A stretch of 64,000 nucleotides of DNA from Pseudomonas sp. ANT_J12 (GCF_008370045.1 NZ_VOBN01000008.1:62001-126000); one strand, 5' to 3'. Shown: positions 42,336 to 51,567, counted from the stretch's first letter. Notes: generated by a model from the letters alone, not told the origin. Numbers and translations: made by a program.

Positions 42336-42908
42336 ATGAGCACTCAGTTACGTCCGGCGTTGACCCTGTTGATTGTCTTTTCACTGCTCACCGGCCTGGC
42401 TTATCCGTTGGTGACGACCGGCATCGCGCGGTTGGTGTTTCCCCATCAGGCGGCCGGCAGCCTGATCGAGCGCGACGGCAAAACCGTCGGTTCGCTGTTG
42501 ATCGGCCAAGGCTTCAGTGATCCGAAGTATTTCTGGAGCCGCCCGTCTGCCACCAGCCCCATGCCCTATAACGCGCAAGCCTCCAGTGGCTCGAACCTCG
42601 GCCCGCTGAACCCGGCGCTGATGGACGCGGTCAAGGGCCGGATCGAAGCCTTGCACGCGGCCGATCCCGGCAACAACGCCACGGTGCCAGCTGACCTGGT
42701 CTACAGTTCCGCCAGTGGTCTTGATCCGCAGATCAGCGTGGCCGCCGCGTTGTATCAGGCCGGGCGGGTGGCGCGGGTGCGTAACGTGCCGGTGGAGAAG
42801 GTCCGGCAACTGATCGGCGCGTATGCTCAAGGCACGCTGCTCGGGTTCCTCGGCGAGCCTCGGGTCAACGTGCTGGCCCTGAACCTGGCGCTCGACGCCG
42901 CCCACTGA
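42336..42908 (+). CDS. kdpC: Potassium-transporting ATPase subunit KdpC
   Basis: This 190-residue protein has one N-terminal transmembrane helix (LTLLIVFSLLTGLAYPLVTTGIA) and a periplasmic domain with GSLLIGQGFSDPKYFWSRPSA, SGSNLGPLNPAL and ASGLDPQISVAAALYQ, the standard KdpC signature. It stabilises KdpA-KdpB assembly and potassium affinity. GAGGGAG precedes ATG, 12 nt after kdpB. Confidence 0.96.
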   Translation: MSTQLRPALTLLIVFSLLTGLAYPLVTTGIARLVFPHQAAGSLIERDGKTVGSLLIGQGFSDPKYFWSRPSATSPMPYNAQASSGSNLGPLNPALMDAVKGRIEALHAADPGNNATVPADLVYSSASGLDPQISVAAALYQAGRVARVRNVPVEKVRQLIGAYAQGTLLGFLGEPRVNVLALNLALDAAH

Positions 42909-42934
42909 GCGGCAACTCACACACGGTGAGGGTG

Positions 42935-45629
42935 ATGGCCGAACAACGTCCTGACCCGGACCAGCTACTGGCCCGGATTCGCGAAGAGGAAGCGCAAGCC
43001 AAACGCGGTCGGCTGAAGATTTTCTTTGGCGCCAGTGCCGGGGTCGGCAAGACCTACGCCATGCTCGCCGCCGCCCATACCGCGCAGTCGCAAGCCATCA
43101 AGGTGCTGATCGGTGTGATCGAAACCCACGGTCGCGCCGAAACCCAGGCGCTGATCGAAGGCCTCGAAGTGCTGCCGCTCAAACGGGTCATCGATAAGCA
43201 GCGCACCGTCAGCGAATTCGACCTCGACGCCGCCCTCGCCCGCGCGCCGGGGCTGATCCTGATCGACGAACTCGCCCACTCCAATGCCGTCGGCTCGCGG
43301 CATCCGAAACGCTGGCAGGACGTGGAAGAACTGCTCAGCGCCGGGATCGATGTCTGGTCGACCATGAACGTCCAGCACCTGGAAAGCCTCAACGATATCG
43401 TCGGTGGCATCACCGGTATTCGGGTGTGGGAAACCGTGCCCGACCATGTATTCGATACTGCCGACGAGGTGGTGATCGTCGACTTGCCGCCCGACGATCT
43501 GTTGCAGCGCTTGAAGGAAGGCAAGGTCTACCTCGCGCAACAGGCCGAGCGCGCGGTGCAGAATTTCTTTCGCAAAGGCCCTGATCGCCCTGCGGGAACT
43601 GGCGCTGCGGCGCACCGCCGACCGGGTCGACAGCGACATGTTGCAGTACCGCCAAAGCAGCGCGGTGAAACCGGTGTGGGGCACCCGCGACTCGCTACTC
43701 GCCTGCATCGGGCCCCATGAACAGGCGGAGAAAACCGTGCGTTCGACGGCGCGCCTGGCCGCGCAATTGAACGTGCCGTGGCATGCGGTGTTTGTCGAAA
43801 CCCCGGCCTTGCAGCGCCTGCCCGAGGCCAAGCGTCGTCGGGTGCTGGCGACTTTGAAACTGGCCCAGGACATGGGCGCGCAGATCTCGACCCTGGCGGG
43901 TCAGGACATTGCCGAAACGCTGGTTAAATATGCGCGCATGCACAATCTGTCCAAGGTGGTGCTGGGACGTGACGAACGTCCACGGCGTAAGTTTTGGCGC
44001 CAGGTGCTGGCGGATCGGATTGGTGCGCTGGGCGCGGATCTGGATGTGATTCAAGTGTCGTTGCCTGCCTCCAGCCAGCGCCCGGAGAGCAAGCCTGAAA
44101 CCCGCGAAAGTCCGATTCTGTGGTCGACGTATCTGTGGAGCGCCGGGATCTGCGCGGCGACAACGCTGATCGCCTTGCCGCTGGCGAACGTTCTCGAACA
44201 GGCCAACATCGTCATGCTGTTCCTGCTGGCGGTGGTCGCCGTCGCCGTGCGCTTCGGTCGTGGCCCGGCGGTGATGGCGGCGTTCATGTCCGTTGGCGCC
44301 TTCGATTTTTTCTTTGTCTCGCCGCGTTTTTCCTTCGCGTTTGCCGATGTGCAGTACCTGGTGACCTTCGTTGTGATGCTGGTGGTGGCGTTGGTGATCG
44401 GGCAGATGACCGCCGGCCTGACGTACCAGGCACGGGTGGCGCAACGGCGCGAAGACCGCATGCGCGCGCTGTATGACATGTCGCGTCTGCTGTCCGCCGC
44501 GCTGATTACCGAACAGGTGGCCGAGATCAGCGCGCAATTTCTAAGCGCCGAATTCGGCGCCCGCTCGGCGTTGCTGGTGGCCGATGACAACAACAAATTG
44601 CTGGCGCCGATGGTCACTGGCGATGCCCCGCAAGTCGATCTGGCAATTGCGCAGTGGTCATTCGATAAAACCGAACCGGCCGGTTACGGCACCGATACCC
44701 TGCCCTCCAGCACCACGCTGTACCTGCCGTTGTCGGCGCCGATGCGCGTGCGCGGCATCCTCGCCGTGCAACCCCGGGACACGACGCGGTTGGTGGTGCC
44801 GGAACAGCGGCGTTTACTCGATACCTGCGCGTCGTTGCTGGCCATTTCCCTCGAACGGATTCACTACATCAACGTGGCCCAGGACACGACCGTGCAAATG
44901 GAATCCGAGCGCTTGCGCAACTCGCTGCTGTCGGCGATTTCCCATGATTTGCGCACGCCGCTGTCGGTGATGGTCGGCCTCGCCGAAGCGCTCAAACTGA
45001 CCCAGCCACCGCTGACCGGTGAAGCGGCCGAGATCGCCACGGCGGTGGGTGAATCGGCGCTGCGCATGAACACCCTGGTCAACAATCTGCTGGACATGGC
45101 GCGACTGGAGTCCGGCAAAGTGGTGTTGAATCGGCAGTGGCAACCGGTGGAAGACGTGGTCGGCAGTGCCTTGCGTGCCGTGCAGCCGATCCTCGGCGGG
45201 CGAACCGTGCACGTCGCCCTGGAGGATGACTTGCCGCCGGTAAGGATCGACGCGGTGTTGATCGAGCGCATCCTGATCAACCTGATCGAAAACGCCGTCA
45301 AATACACCCCGCCCGCCACCACTATCAACCTGGGCGCCTCGGCCACGCCCGATACGATCGAAGTGTGGGTCGCCGACGAAGGCCCGGGCCTGCCCCAGGG
45401 TCACGAAGAAGCGATCTTCAGCAAATTCATGCGCGGCAAAAAGGAAAGCGCAATCCCCGGCGTCGGCCTGGGTTTGGCCATCTGCCGGGCCATCGCCCAG
45501 GCTCATGACGGCACCATCGTCGGCGCCACCCGGCCCGAAGGCGGCGCGCGCTTCACGCTGCGCCTGCCCCGCGAAACCCCGCCCGTTATCGAATCCTTCG
45601 CCCCGCAGACTGACGAGGAACAGCCATGA
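42935..45629 (+). pseudogene. kdpD: Sensor histidine kinase KdpD, disrupted by a frameshift
   Basis: The gene encodes a KdpD of about 898 residues if one frameshift is repaired. The first part (to about 43579) has Walker A FFGASAGVGKTYAML, the Asp-rich VIVDLPPDDLL and AVQNFFRKG. The reading then needs a shift: Gly (GGC, 43577-43579) is followed by a single C and then CTG ATC GCC CTG (LIALRELALRR..) in another frame. The usual FFRKGNLIALRELALRR implies loss of two bases. The second part has a USP-like domain, four membrane spans, GAF, the H-box SAISHDLRTPLSVM and the HATPase region ending before kdpE. As read, an N-terminal 262-residue fragment and a 663-residue C-terminal frame remain. This may be a real mutation or a sequence error. 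Confidence 0.9.
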
Positions 45630-46315
45630 CCGACTCTGTGCCCCACGTCCTGATCATCGAGGACGAAAAGGAAATCCGCCGCTTCGTGCGCATGGCCCTG
45701 CAAGCCGAAGGCCTGGACGTACATGAAGCCGACACCTTCCACCGCGGTCTCATCGACGCCGGCACCCGCCGCCCGGACCTGATCATCCTCGACCTCGGCC
45801 TGCCCGATGGCGACGGCATCGACCTGATCCGCGACGTGCGCAGCTGGTCGCCGGTCCCCATCATCGTGCTGTCCGCCCGAGGCGCCGAATCGGACAAAAT
45901 CCTCGCCCTCGACACCGGCGCTGACGATTACCTGGTGAAGCCGTTTGGCACCGGCGAATTGCTCGCCCGAGTGCGCGCCTTGCTACGCCGGCAGGCGAAA
46001 GAGGCCGATAACAGTTCAGTGCTGAGCTTTGGCGACGTGCGCATCGACATCGAACGCCGGGTAGTGGAACGCTCCGGCGCACCGCTGCATTTGACGCCGC
46101 TGGAGTATCGGCTGCTGGTACACCTTTGCTCGCATCCGAATCGGGTGTTGACCCATTTGCAACTGTTGAAAGCAGTGTGGGGGCCGTCGCATACGACGGA
46201 TACGCCGTATCTGCGGGTGTTTATGGGAGGGTTGAGGAAGAAGGTCGAGGTGGATCCTTCGCAGCCAAGGCATCTGGTGACGGAGACGGGGGTTGGGTAT
46301 CGGTTTATCCCATGA
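45626..46315 (+). CDS. kdpE: Response regulator KdpE (OmpR/PhoB family)
   Basis: This 229-residue regulator has the receiver acidic pair HVLIIEDEKEIRRF, phospho-acceptor Asp in LIILDLGLPDGDG, and Lys in DYLVKPFGTGELLARV. A C-terminal winged helix (TPLEYRLLVHLCSHPNRVLTH, TPYLRVFMGGLRKKVE) follows. Its ATG overlaps the kdpD stop by 4 nt. It should activate kdpFABC when phosphorylated by KdpD; the frameshift in kdpD would leave it uncoupled or driven by the C-terminal kinase alone. Confidence 0.96.
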   Translation: MTDSVPHVLIIEDEKEIRRFVRMALQAEGLDVHEADTFHRGLIDAGTRRPDLIILDLGLPDGDGIDLIRDVRSWSPVPIIVLSARGAESDKILALDTGADDYLVKPFGTGELLARVRALLRRQAKEADNSSVLSFGDVRIDIERRVVERSGAPLHLTPLEYRLLVHLCSHPNRVLTHLQLLKAVWGPSHTTDTPYLRVFMGGLRKKVEVDPSQPRHLVTETGVGYRFIP

Positions 46316-46320
46316 CCCTG

Positions 46321-47142
46321 TAGGAGCAAAGCTTGCTCGCGATGAACGATAACGCGGTGTGTCAGGCCTGACACCTTCGCCGTAGGAGCAAAGCTTGCTC
46401 GCGATGAACGATGACACGGTATGCCAGGCCTGACGCTCTCACCGTAGGAGCAAAGCTTGCTCGCGATGAACGATGACGCGGTGTGTCAGGCCTGACGCCT
46501 TCGCGAGCAAGCTTCGCTCCTACAAGGGATCGGGGCTGATTCATGTGTAGGAGCGAGGCTTGCCCGCGAAGAACGATGACACGGTATTCCAGGCCTGACG
46601 CTCTCACCGTAGGAGCAAAGCTTGCTCGCGATGAACGATAACGCGGTGTGTCAGGCCTGACGCCTTCGCGAGCAAGCTTTGCTCCTACAAGGAATCGGGG
46701 CTGATTTATGTGTAGGAGCGAGGCTTGCCCGCGAAGAACGATGACGCGGTATGCCAGGCCTGACGCTCTCACCGTAGGAGCAAAGCTTGCTCGCGATGAA
46801 CGATAACGCGGTATGTCAGGCCCGACACCTTCGCCGTAGGAGCAAAGCTTGCTCGCGATGAACGATAACGCGGTGTGTCAGGCCTGACGCCTTCGCGAGC
46901 AAGCTTTGCTCCTACAAGGAATCGGGGCTGATTTTTGTGTAGGAGCGAGGCTTGCCCGCGAAGAACGATGACGCGGTATGCCAGGCCTGACGCTCTCACC
47001 GTAGGAGCAAAGCTTGCTCGCGATGAACGATAACGCGGTGTGTCAGGCCCGACACCTTCGCCGTAGGAGCAAAGCTTGCTCGCGATGAACGATGACGCGG
47101 TGTGTCAGGCCTGACGCCTTCGCGAGCAAGCTTTGCTCCTAC
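46321..47142. repeat. Array of 11 REP-like units with a 62-bp period
   Basis: The unit TAGGAGCAAAGCTTGCTCGC.. GAACGATGACGCGGTGTGTC AGGCCTGACGC begins at 46321, 46383, 46445, 46548, 46610, 46713, 46775, 46837, 46940, 47002 and 47064. Spacing is 62 bp, or 103 bp where the unit continues into its own inverted copy (GCGAGCAAGCTTTGCTCCTA) plus ~22 bp. Four units are completed this way, the last at the array end. Some units have GCGAGGCTTGCCCGCGAA instead. There is no coding frame. It lies between kdpE and a lipoprotein gene, with a second array beyond that gene. Confidence 0.92.
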
Positions 47143-47188
47143 AGGCTCATGCTAATATGCCATCACTCAATCAATGTAGTACGCCCGC

Positions 47189-48640
47189 ATGGATGCCACG
47201 CTCCACCCCTTCCGCCGTTTCTCACTGTTCACCGTTGCGCTGATCCTCTCTGGATGCCAGACGACAAAACCCACACCTGTTAAAACCCCGCAACCAGGCC
47301 TCGCGGTGTTCAACAGTGTGTTGGTGGAAACGCCCGAGCCTAATTCGATCATCCGCGAACGAGACCGAATCACCTATGTCGTGGTGTCATCACTGGGGTC
47401 GGAAGACCGCTATTTGGCGCGTTTCGACGCGGACTGCAAGCAGCCTGATGCGCAAATGGCCTACCGCAGCAAAGGCGGAATGTCGCGGTTTGCCATCGAT
47501 CCGCGGGGTCGCACAGAGGAATCCTGGCAATTACCGGCGGAACAAAAGAGCCAATACCTGCAAAGCGCTCAGTTCAAGCAGGTTTGCGCCCAGACCGCAT
47601 CGCCCGAATGGCGAGTGTTCTCGGCCCCGGAGCATCAGGATTGGCAGATGATCGACCGCGCCAGCCTGAAGGTAAAAGGTGATGAAGTGACGTTCTGGAC
47701 GGCTCGAGTGCCGCCCGCCGAGTTGTTGCTACCTGACCAAACCAGCCTGTATGGGCAGGTACGCCAGCGGTGGACAGCCAACTGCTCGCGGCAAGAACTG
47801 ACGGCGCTGAGCAGTTTCTACCTGGATAAGCGCAGTCGCGTGATCGCGGGGGAGATGAAAACAAATCCTGAAGCCATCCGCTTGCAAAGCCTCTCAGCTG
47901 ACGAGCGCCGGTTGCTTGAGCTGGGCTGTGGTACGCCGCAGTCGCTGGATCAATACGCACATTTCGAAGGGCGTGAGCAGTCATCCTTTGAACTACCTGT
48001 CCCCGTCGTTACTGCCCCGGTATTGAAAGCCATCGCGGCATTGAAGATGCCCAAACCGGAAAAAAGCATTCAGCACCTGCGCTTGGTGTTCAAGGACATG
48101 TCCGAGCCGAAACAGTTTTCAGAGGTCGGTGTGCGGTACAAGGGACGGGACGCCAGATACCTGCCAGAGGCGTCGGTTAATCAATTGCTTGAGCGCTTTA
48201 AAAGCGGACGAGAGCAACGGGCCAACGTTAGTTTCCGCGGCTTGATAAAACTGGCTGACAGTAAATTCACGACTGTCGCCGATCTGATAGAAATTGAAGA
48301 CAGCGCCCTCTCGGACCTGCGCTTCGAAGGCGATTGGGCAAATATGCCGGTCGGCGCGCTCCTGAGCTACACCGTGCAGCGCCCCACAGAGCACTATGGC
48401 AAAGGTTTGGTGCCGGTCGACGACCGGTTCACTTGCGACGTCGAATCACAAAAGCCCGCTAGCGCGTACTACCCGAGCCTGACAGGGACTGCCAAGGTGT
48501 TCAGCTGTACGGGTGATGACTACCACCTCGGCCAGGGCACCGCTTTTTACGCCTACCTGGAAGCGTATGGCATGTTCGTGCCGGTTCGGTACGTCGCGAA
48601 GGATTGGCAAGGGGAATGGAGCATTGAGGCTTTGGAGTGA
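47189..48640 (+). CDS. Large lipoprotein of unknown function flanked by repeat arrays
   Basis: This 483-residue protein has a lipoprotein signal with lipobox LSGC (Cys23), then QTTKPTPVKTPQPG. It has several paired cysteines (FDADCKQ, QVCAQ, TANCSRQ, ELGCGTP, FTCDVES, VFSCTGDD), suggesting periplasmic disulfides. It contains repeated phrases of the type 'WTARVPP..LLLPDQTSLYGQVRQRW.ANCSRQ..ALSSFYLD', reminiscent of surface-adhesin or E-set domains. I do not recognise the family. No ribosome site is strong; ATG 47189 gives the only sensible signal. It lies alone between two 62-bp repeat arrays. Confidence 0.72.
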   Translation: MDATLHPFRRFSLFTVALILSGCQTTKPTPVKTPQPGLAVFNSVLVETPEPNSIIRERDRITYVVVSSLGSEDRYLARFDADCKQPDAQMAYRSKGGMSRFAIDPRGRTEESWQLPAEQKSQYLQSAQFKQVCAQTASPEWRVFSAPEHQDWQMIDRASLKVKGDEVTFWTARVPPAELLLPDQTSLYGQVRQRWTANCSRQELTALSSFYLDKRSRVIAGEMKTNPEAIRLQSLSADERRLLELGCGTPQSLDQYAHFEGREQSSFELPVPVVTAPVLKAIAALKMPKPEKSIQHLRLVFKDMSEPKQFSEVGVRYKGRDARYLPEASVNQLLERFKSGREQRANVSFRGLIKLADSKFTTVADLIEIEDSALSDLRFEGDWANMPVGALLSYTVQRPTEHYGKGLVPVDDRFTCDVESQKPASAYYPSLTGTAKVFSCTGDDYHLGQGTAFYAYLEAYGMFVPVRYVAKDWQGEWSIEALE

Positions 48641-48710
48641 AGTGGTGTTTCCCCATAAATAATGGGGACTCCCATTAGCCGGTCTCCAGTCAAGGCTAAA
48701 AGCCAACTCT

Positions 48711-48733
48711 CCCTGCAGTTTTTAACTGCAGGG
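48711..48733. terminator. Perfect 10-bp stem-loop after the lipoprotein gene
   Basis: CCCTGCAGTT and AACTGCAGGG close a TTT loop, followed by GTTGTCC rather than a T-run. A smaller hairpin AATGGG-GACT-CCCATT lies at 48661. Together they may protect or end the transcript of the lipoprotein gene. Confidence 0.5.
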
Positions 48734-48805
48734 TTGTCCTCTCTCGCAACCTGCCCGGTTGAACCCGTCGTACCCGTTTTCTCGTCAATGGCTACGACCG
48801 AGTCG

Positions 48806-49025
48806 TGCCTGACGCCTTCGCCGTAGGAGCAAAGCTTGCTTGCGATGAACGATGACGCGGTGTGTCAGGTCCGACGCCTTCGCCGTAGGAGCAAAGCTTG
48901 CTCGCGAAGAACGATGACGCGGTATGTCAGGCCGACACCTTCGCCGTAGGAGCAAAGCTTGCTCGCGAAGAACGATGACGCGGTGTGTCAGGCCTGACGC
49001 CTTCGCGAGCAAGCTTCGCTCCTAC
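48806..49025. repeat. Second REP-like array (three units plus partial)
   Basis: Units of the same 62-bp family begin at 48824, 48886 and 48947 (the last step is 61 bp by a one-base loss), preceded by a partial unit and ended by the inverted completion GCGAGCAAGCTTCGCTCCTA. The final CTA supplies the TAG stop codon of the minus-strand VOC-family gene, so the array runs directly into its coding end. Confidence 0.9.
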
Positions 49026-49504
49026 AGGGGTTTCAGCGCCGCCTCAATCGCCGCGATGTCGATCTTGCCCATGGTCATCATGGCGTCGAATGCCCGTTTG
49101 GCCTTCGCTTGATCGGGGTCGGTGATCGCGGCCGACAGGATGCGCGGGGTGATTTGCCAGGACAGTCCCCATTTGTCCTGGCACCAGCCGCAGACGTTTT
49201 CCTTGCCGCCGTTGCTGACAATCGCATGCCACAAGCGGTCCGTTTCGGCCTGGTCGTCGGTCGCGACCTGGAACGAAAACGCCTCGTTGTGCTTGACCCC
49301 GGAGCCGCCGTTCAACCCGAGACAGGGGATGCCCATCACGGTGAATTCTACGGTCAGGACATCGCCCTGCTTACCCGCCGGATAGTCGCCCGGCGCGCGA
49401 TGCACCGCGTCCACCGTGCTGTCCGGGAAGGTTTTGGCGTAGAAGGTCGCGGCCTCCAGCGCGGCGCCGTCGTACCAGAGGCAAATGATGTTTTTGCTGA
49501 GCAT
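49022..49504 (-). CDS. VOC-superfamily protein (PhnB-like)
   Basis: This 160-residue protein is a PhnB-type glyoxalase/bleomycin-resistance/dioxygenase fold: IICLWYDGAALEAATFYAKTFPDS, LTVEFTVMGIPCLGLNGG, NEAFSFQVATDDQAETDRLWHAI, CGWCQDKWGLSWQITPRIL. These are the usual 3-demethylubiquinone-methyltransferase-like annotations, without the methyltransferase. The reaction is unknown. GGAG precedes ATG. Its stop codon is formed by the end of the REP array at 49025. Confidence 0.86.
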   Translation of the reverse strand: MLSKNIICLWYDGAALEAATFYAKTFPDSTVDAVHRAPGDYPAGKQGDVLTVEFTVMGIPCLGLNGGSGVKHNEAFSFQVATDDQAETDRLWHAIVSNGGKENVCGWCQDKWGLSWQITPRILSAAITDPDQAKAKRAFDAMMTMGKIDIAAIEAALKPL

Positions 49505-49773
49505 TTCGGTTCTCCAACATTCAGACTGACCCCGATCATTCTAGCTGCGCATTTTCAGCACCGATGGTCACCGGTCCGGGCCAGTCACTCAGGCCGATCT
49601 ATACTCTTAAGTTGGTTATCGCTTTGTCATGCAATACGTCGACACCCGTGCGCCTTGGGCGCACCCGTGCCAATCGCCAACGTAACCAGCCCGAGCCCGT
49701 GCGTCGTGTCGCCCAGGATCGAACGACCGGTCGTGCATGATGGCTTTGTGGCTGATGGGTTATGGAGAACATC

Positions 49774-50703
49774 ATGAAATACAAGTTTTTTTCAGGCGTT
49801 ATATTGGCGCTCGCGGCGACGGTGATGGTGCCCAGTGCGCTGGCTGCGAAGGCGCAAGCCGTGGCGGCGGATGGTGCGGATCATGTCGGGGCGGGGTCGG
49901 TGGCTGCTGATGGCTCGGATCGTGTTGGGGCTGGAGCTGTTGCCGCTGATGGCTCGGATCGTGTTGGGGCCGGTGCTGTTGCTGCTGATGGCTCGGATCG
50001 TGTTGGCGCTGGTGCTGTTGCCGCTGACGGATCGGATCGCGTAGGCGCTGGTGCTGTTGCCGCTGACGGCTCGGATCGCGTAGGCGCCGGTGCTGTTGCC
50101 GCTGACGGCTCGGATCGCGTAGGCGCCGGTGCTGTTGCTGCTGATGGCTCGGATCGTGTTGGTGCCGGAGCCGTTGCCGCTGACGGCTCGGATCGTGTTG
50201 GTGCCGGAGCCGTTGCCGCTGACGGCTCGGATCGTGTTGGTGCCGGAGCCGTTGCCGCTGACGGCTCGGATCGAGTCGGCGCTGGTGCAGTTGCCGCAGA
50301 CGGTTCGGATCGGGTAGGCGCCGGTGCTGTTGCTGCTGATGGCTCGGATCGTGTTGGTGCCGGAGCCGTTGCCGCTGACGGCTCGGATCGAGTCGGCGCT
50401 GGAGCCGTTGCCGCTGACGGCTCAGATCGAGTCGGTGCCGGAGCCGTTGCCGCAGACGGCGCAGATCGAGTCGGCGCCGGAGCCGTTGCCGCAGACGGCG
50501 CAGATCGAGTCGGCGCCGGAGCAGTCGCAGCAGACGGCTCCGACCACGTCGGCGCCGGAGCCCTCGCCGCAGACGGCGCCGATCACGTCGGCTCCGCCCG
50601 CCTCGCCTACTCGCGCAGTGGCATAGGTTCGGATCGAGTGGCATCCTCGCTGATGGACGGCAGTTACTCCGACCAGTTCAACAGTCCGATCATCAATCAG
50701 TAA
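49774..50703 (+). CDS. Secreted protein of 19 tandem 13-residue repeats
   Basis: The 309-residue protein has a signal peptide (MKYKFFSGVILALAATVMVP to about Ala25), then 19 head-to-tail copies of VAADGSDRVGAGA (39 bp each, 49861-50601, no length change). A C-terminal tail of about 34 residues ends DGSYSDQFNSPIINQ. The last repeats vary (ADR, SDH, ADH). Codons differ between copies (GAC/GAT, GTT/GTC/GTA, GGC/GGG/GGT) while the amino acids stay fixed, so the protein is maintained. The DGSD turn every 13 residues suggests a stacked beta solenoid or a Ca-binding DxD-like turn. GGAG 7 nt before ATG supports the start; the frame begins four codons upstream without a better site. Not homologous to any family I can name with confidence. 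Confidence 0.82.
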   Translation: MKYKFFSGVILALAATVMVPSALAAKAQAVAADGADHVGAGSVAADGSDRVGAGAVAADGSDRVGAGAVAADGSDRVGAGAVAADGSDRVGAGAVAADGSDRVGAGAVAADGSDRVGAGAVAADGSDRVGAGAVAADGSDRVGAGAVAADGSDRVGAGAVAADGSDRVGAGAVAADGSDRVGAGAVAADGSDRVGAGAVAADGSDRVGAGAVAADGSDRVGAGAVAADGADRVGAGAVAADGADRVGAGAVAADGSDHVGAGALAADGADHVGSARLAYSRSGIGSDRVASSLMDGSYSDQFNSPIINQ

Positions 50704-50734
50704 CGCACGCTTTCACTGAGGGAAATGACCGCTT

Positions 50735-51241
50735 ATGACGACGCAAACCGAAACCGCCCTCCTGGCCGGTGGCTGCTTCTGGGGCATGCAGGATCTACTG
50801 CGACGCTATCCCGGCGTGGTGTCCACACGGGTGGGTTATTCCGGTGGCGATGTACCGAATGCGACCTATCGCAACCATGGCAACCACGCGGAAGCGATCG
50901 AGATCGTGTTCGACCCGCAGCAGATCAGCTACCGCCAGATTCTCGAGTTTTTCTTCCAGATCCATGACCCGACGACCCAGAATCGCCAGGGCAACGACAT
51001 CGGCGCCAGCTATCGCTCTGCCCTTTTCTACCTCAGCGATGAGCAGAAACGGGTGGCCGAAGACACCGTCGCCGACGTCGAAGCCTCCGGCCTCTGGCCC
51101 GGCAAGGTGGTCACCGAAATCAGCCCGGCCGGGCCATTCTGGGAAGCCGAACCGGAACACCAGGACTACCTCGAACGCTTGCCCAACGGTTACACCTGCC
51201 ACTTCATCCGCCCAAACTGGAAACTGCCCCGGCGCGGTTGA
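50735..51241 (+). CDS. msrA: Peptide methionine sulfoxide reductase A
   Basis: This 168-residue enzyme reduces Met-S-sulfoxide in proteins. The active-site motif GGCFWGMQ (Cys14) is intact, followed by TRVGYSGGDVPNATYRNHGNHAEAIEIVFDP and HDPTTQNRQGNDIGASYRSALFY. It is the short form lacking a C-terminal resolving-cysteine tail, so a thioredoxin-type partner probably recycles it. It lies 31 nt after the repeat-protein gene on the same strand, so both may share a transcript. An intrinsic terminator follows. Confidence 0.93.
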   Translation: MTTQTETALLAGGCFWGMQDLLRRYPGVVSTRVGYSGGDVPNATYRNHGNHAEAIEIVFDPQQISYRQILEFFFQIHDPTTQNRQGNDIGASYRSALFYLSDEQKRVAEDTVADVEASGLWPGKVVTEISPAGPFWEAEPEHQDYLERLPNGYTCHFIRPNWKLPRRG

Positions 51242-51253
51242 TCACTGAACTAA

Positions 51254-51281
51254 GGTGGCTCGAATGAGCCGCCTCTTTTTT
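51254..51281 (+). terminator. Intrinsic terminator after msrA
   Basis: GGTGGCTC pairs with GAGCCGCC around GAAT, followed by a T-run. Confidence 0.85.
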
Positions 51282-51291
51282 TGGGCGAAGT

Positions 51292-51567
51292 TCAGTGATG
51301 GGGGTGCACCGTCAACGCCACCAGTCTGATCACAACAGGACGCACGACAAGGATGCACAGGAACGCCACGGGCATCGCCAACTGGTAAGCGTGCAGCGCA
51401 TTACTTAGAAAATCCTGCTGAATACCGGAATTGGCCGCCGTAATCACAAACGACATCAGGAGCGCCATGATCGCCGCCATGTACAGGGCAAACACATAGG
51501 GCGTCGCGCGGGCCGAAAGCTTACGTGGGTTTTGGAACAGTGTTTTGGCGGTTGTCTTTGAATTCAT
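51292..51567 (-). CDS. DUF2798-like small membrane protein
   Basis: This 91-residue protein has two hydrophobic segments (about residues 25-47 and 60-80). It shows KLSARATPYVFALYMAAIMALLMSFVITAAN and AYQLAMPVAFLCILVVRPVVIRLV, the layout of DUF2798 proteins. ATG 51567 with AAGG ahead gives the normal start. Such genes are often divergent from a LysR regulator, as here (124-nt gap). Function unknown. Confidence 0.8.
   Translation of the reverse strand: MNSKTTAKTLFQNPRKLSARATPYVFALYMAAIMALLMSFVITAANSGIQQDFLSNALHAYQLAMPVAFLCILVVRPVVIRLVALTVHPHH

Noticed and set aside
42926..42934. Alternative kdpD start at GTG 42926
   Set aside because: The ATG at 42935 follows GTGAGGGTG, a possible ribosome site, and begins the usual AEQRPDPDQLL opening; the GTG overlaps that site.
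43560..43600. Programmed frameshift in kdpD
   Set aside because: There is no slippery heptamer or stimulatory hairpin, and two bases are missing relative to the family sequence; mutation or sequencing error is simpler.
46321..47142. A CRISPR-like array of regular repeats
   Set aside because: The whole 62-bp unit repeats with no unique spacers, units form REP palindromes, and no cas genes are present.
49799..50644. Long minus-strand frame opposite the repeat protein (Arg/Gln/Leu-rich)
   Set aside because: It is a codon shadow of the tandem repeat. It has no ribosome site, and its composition follows from the 39-bp unit.
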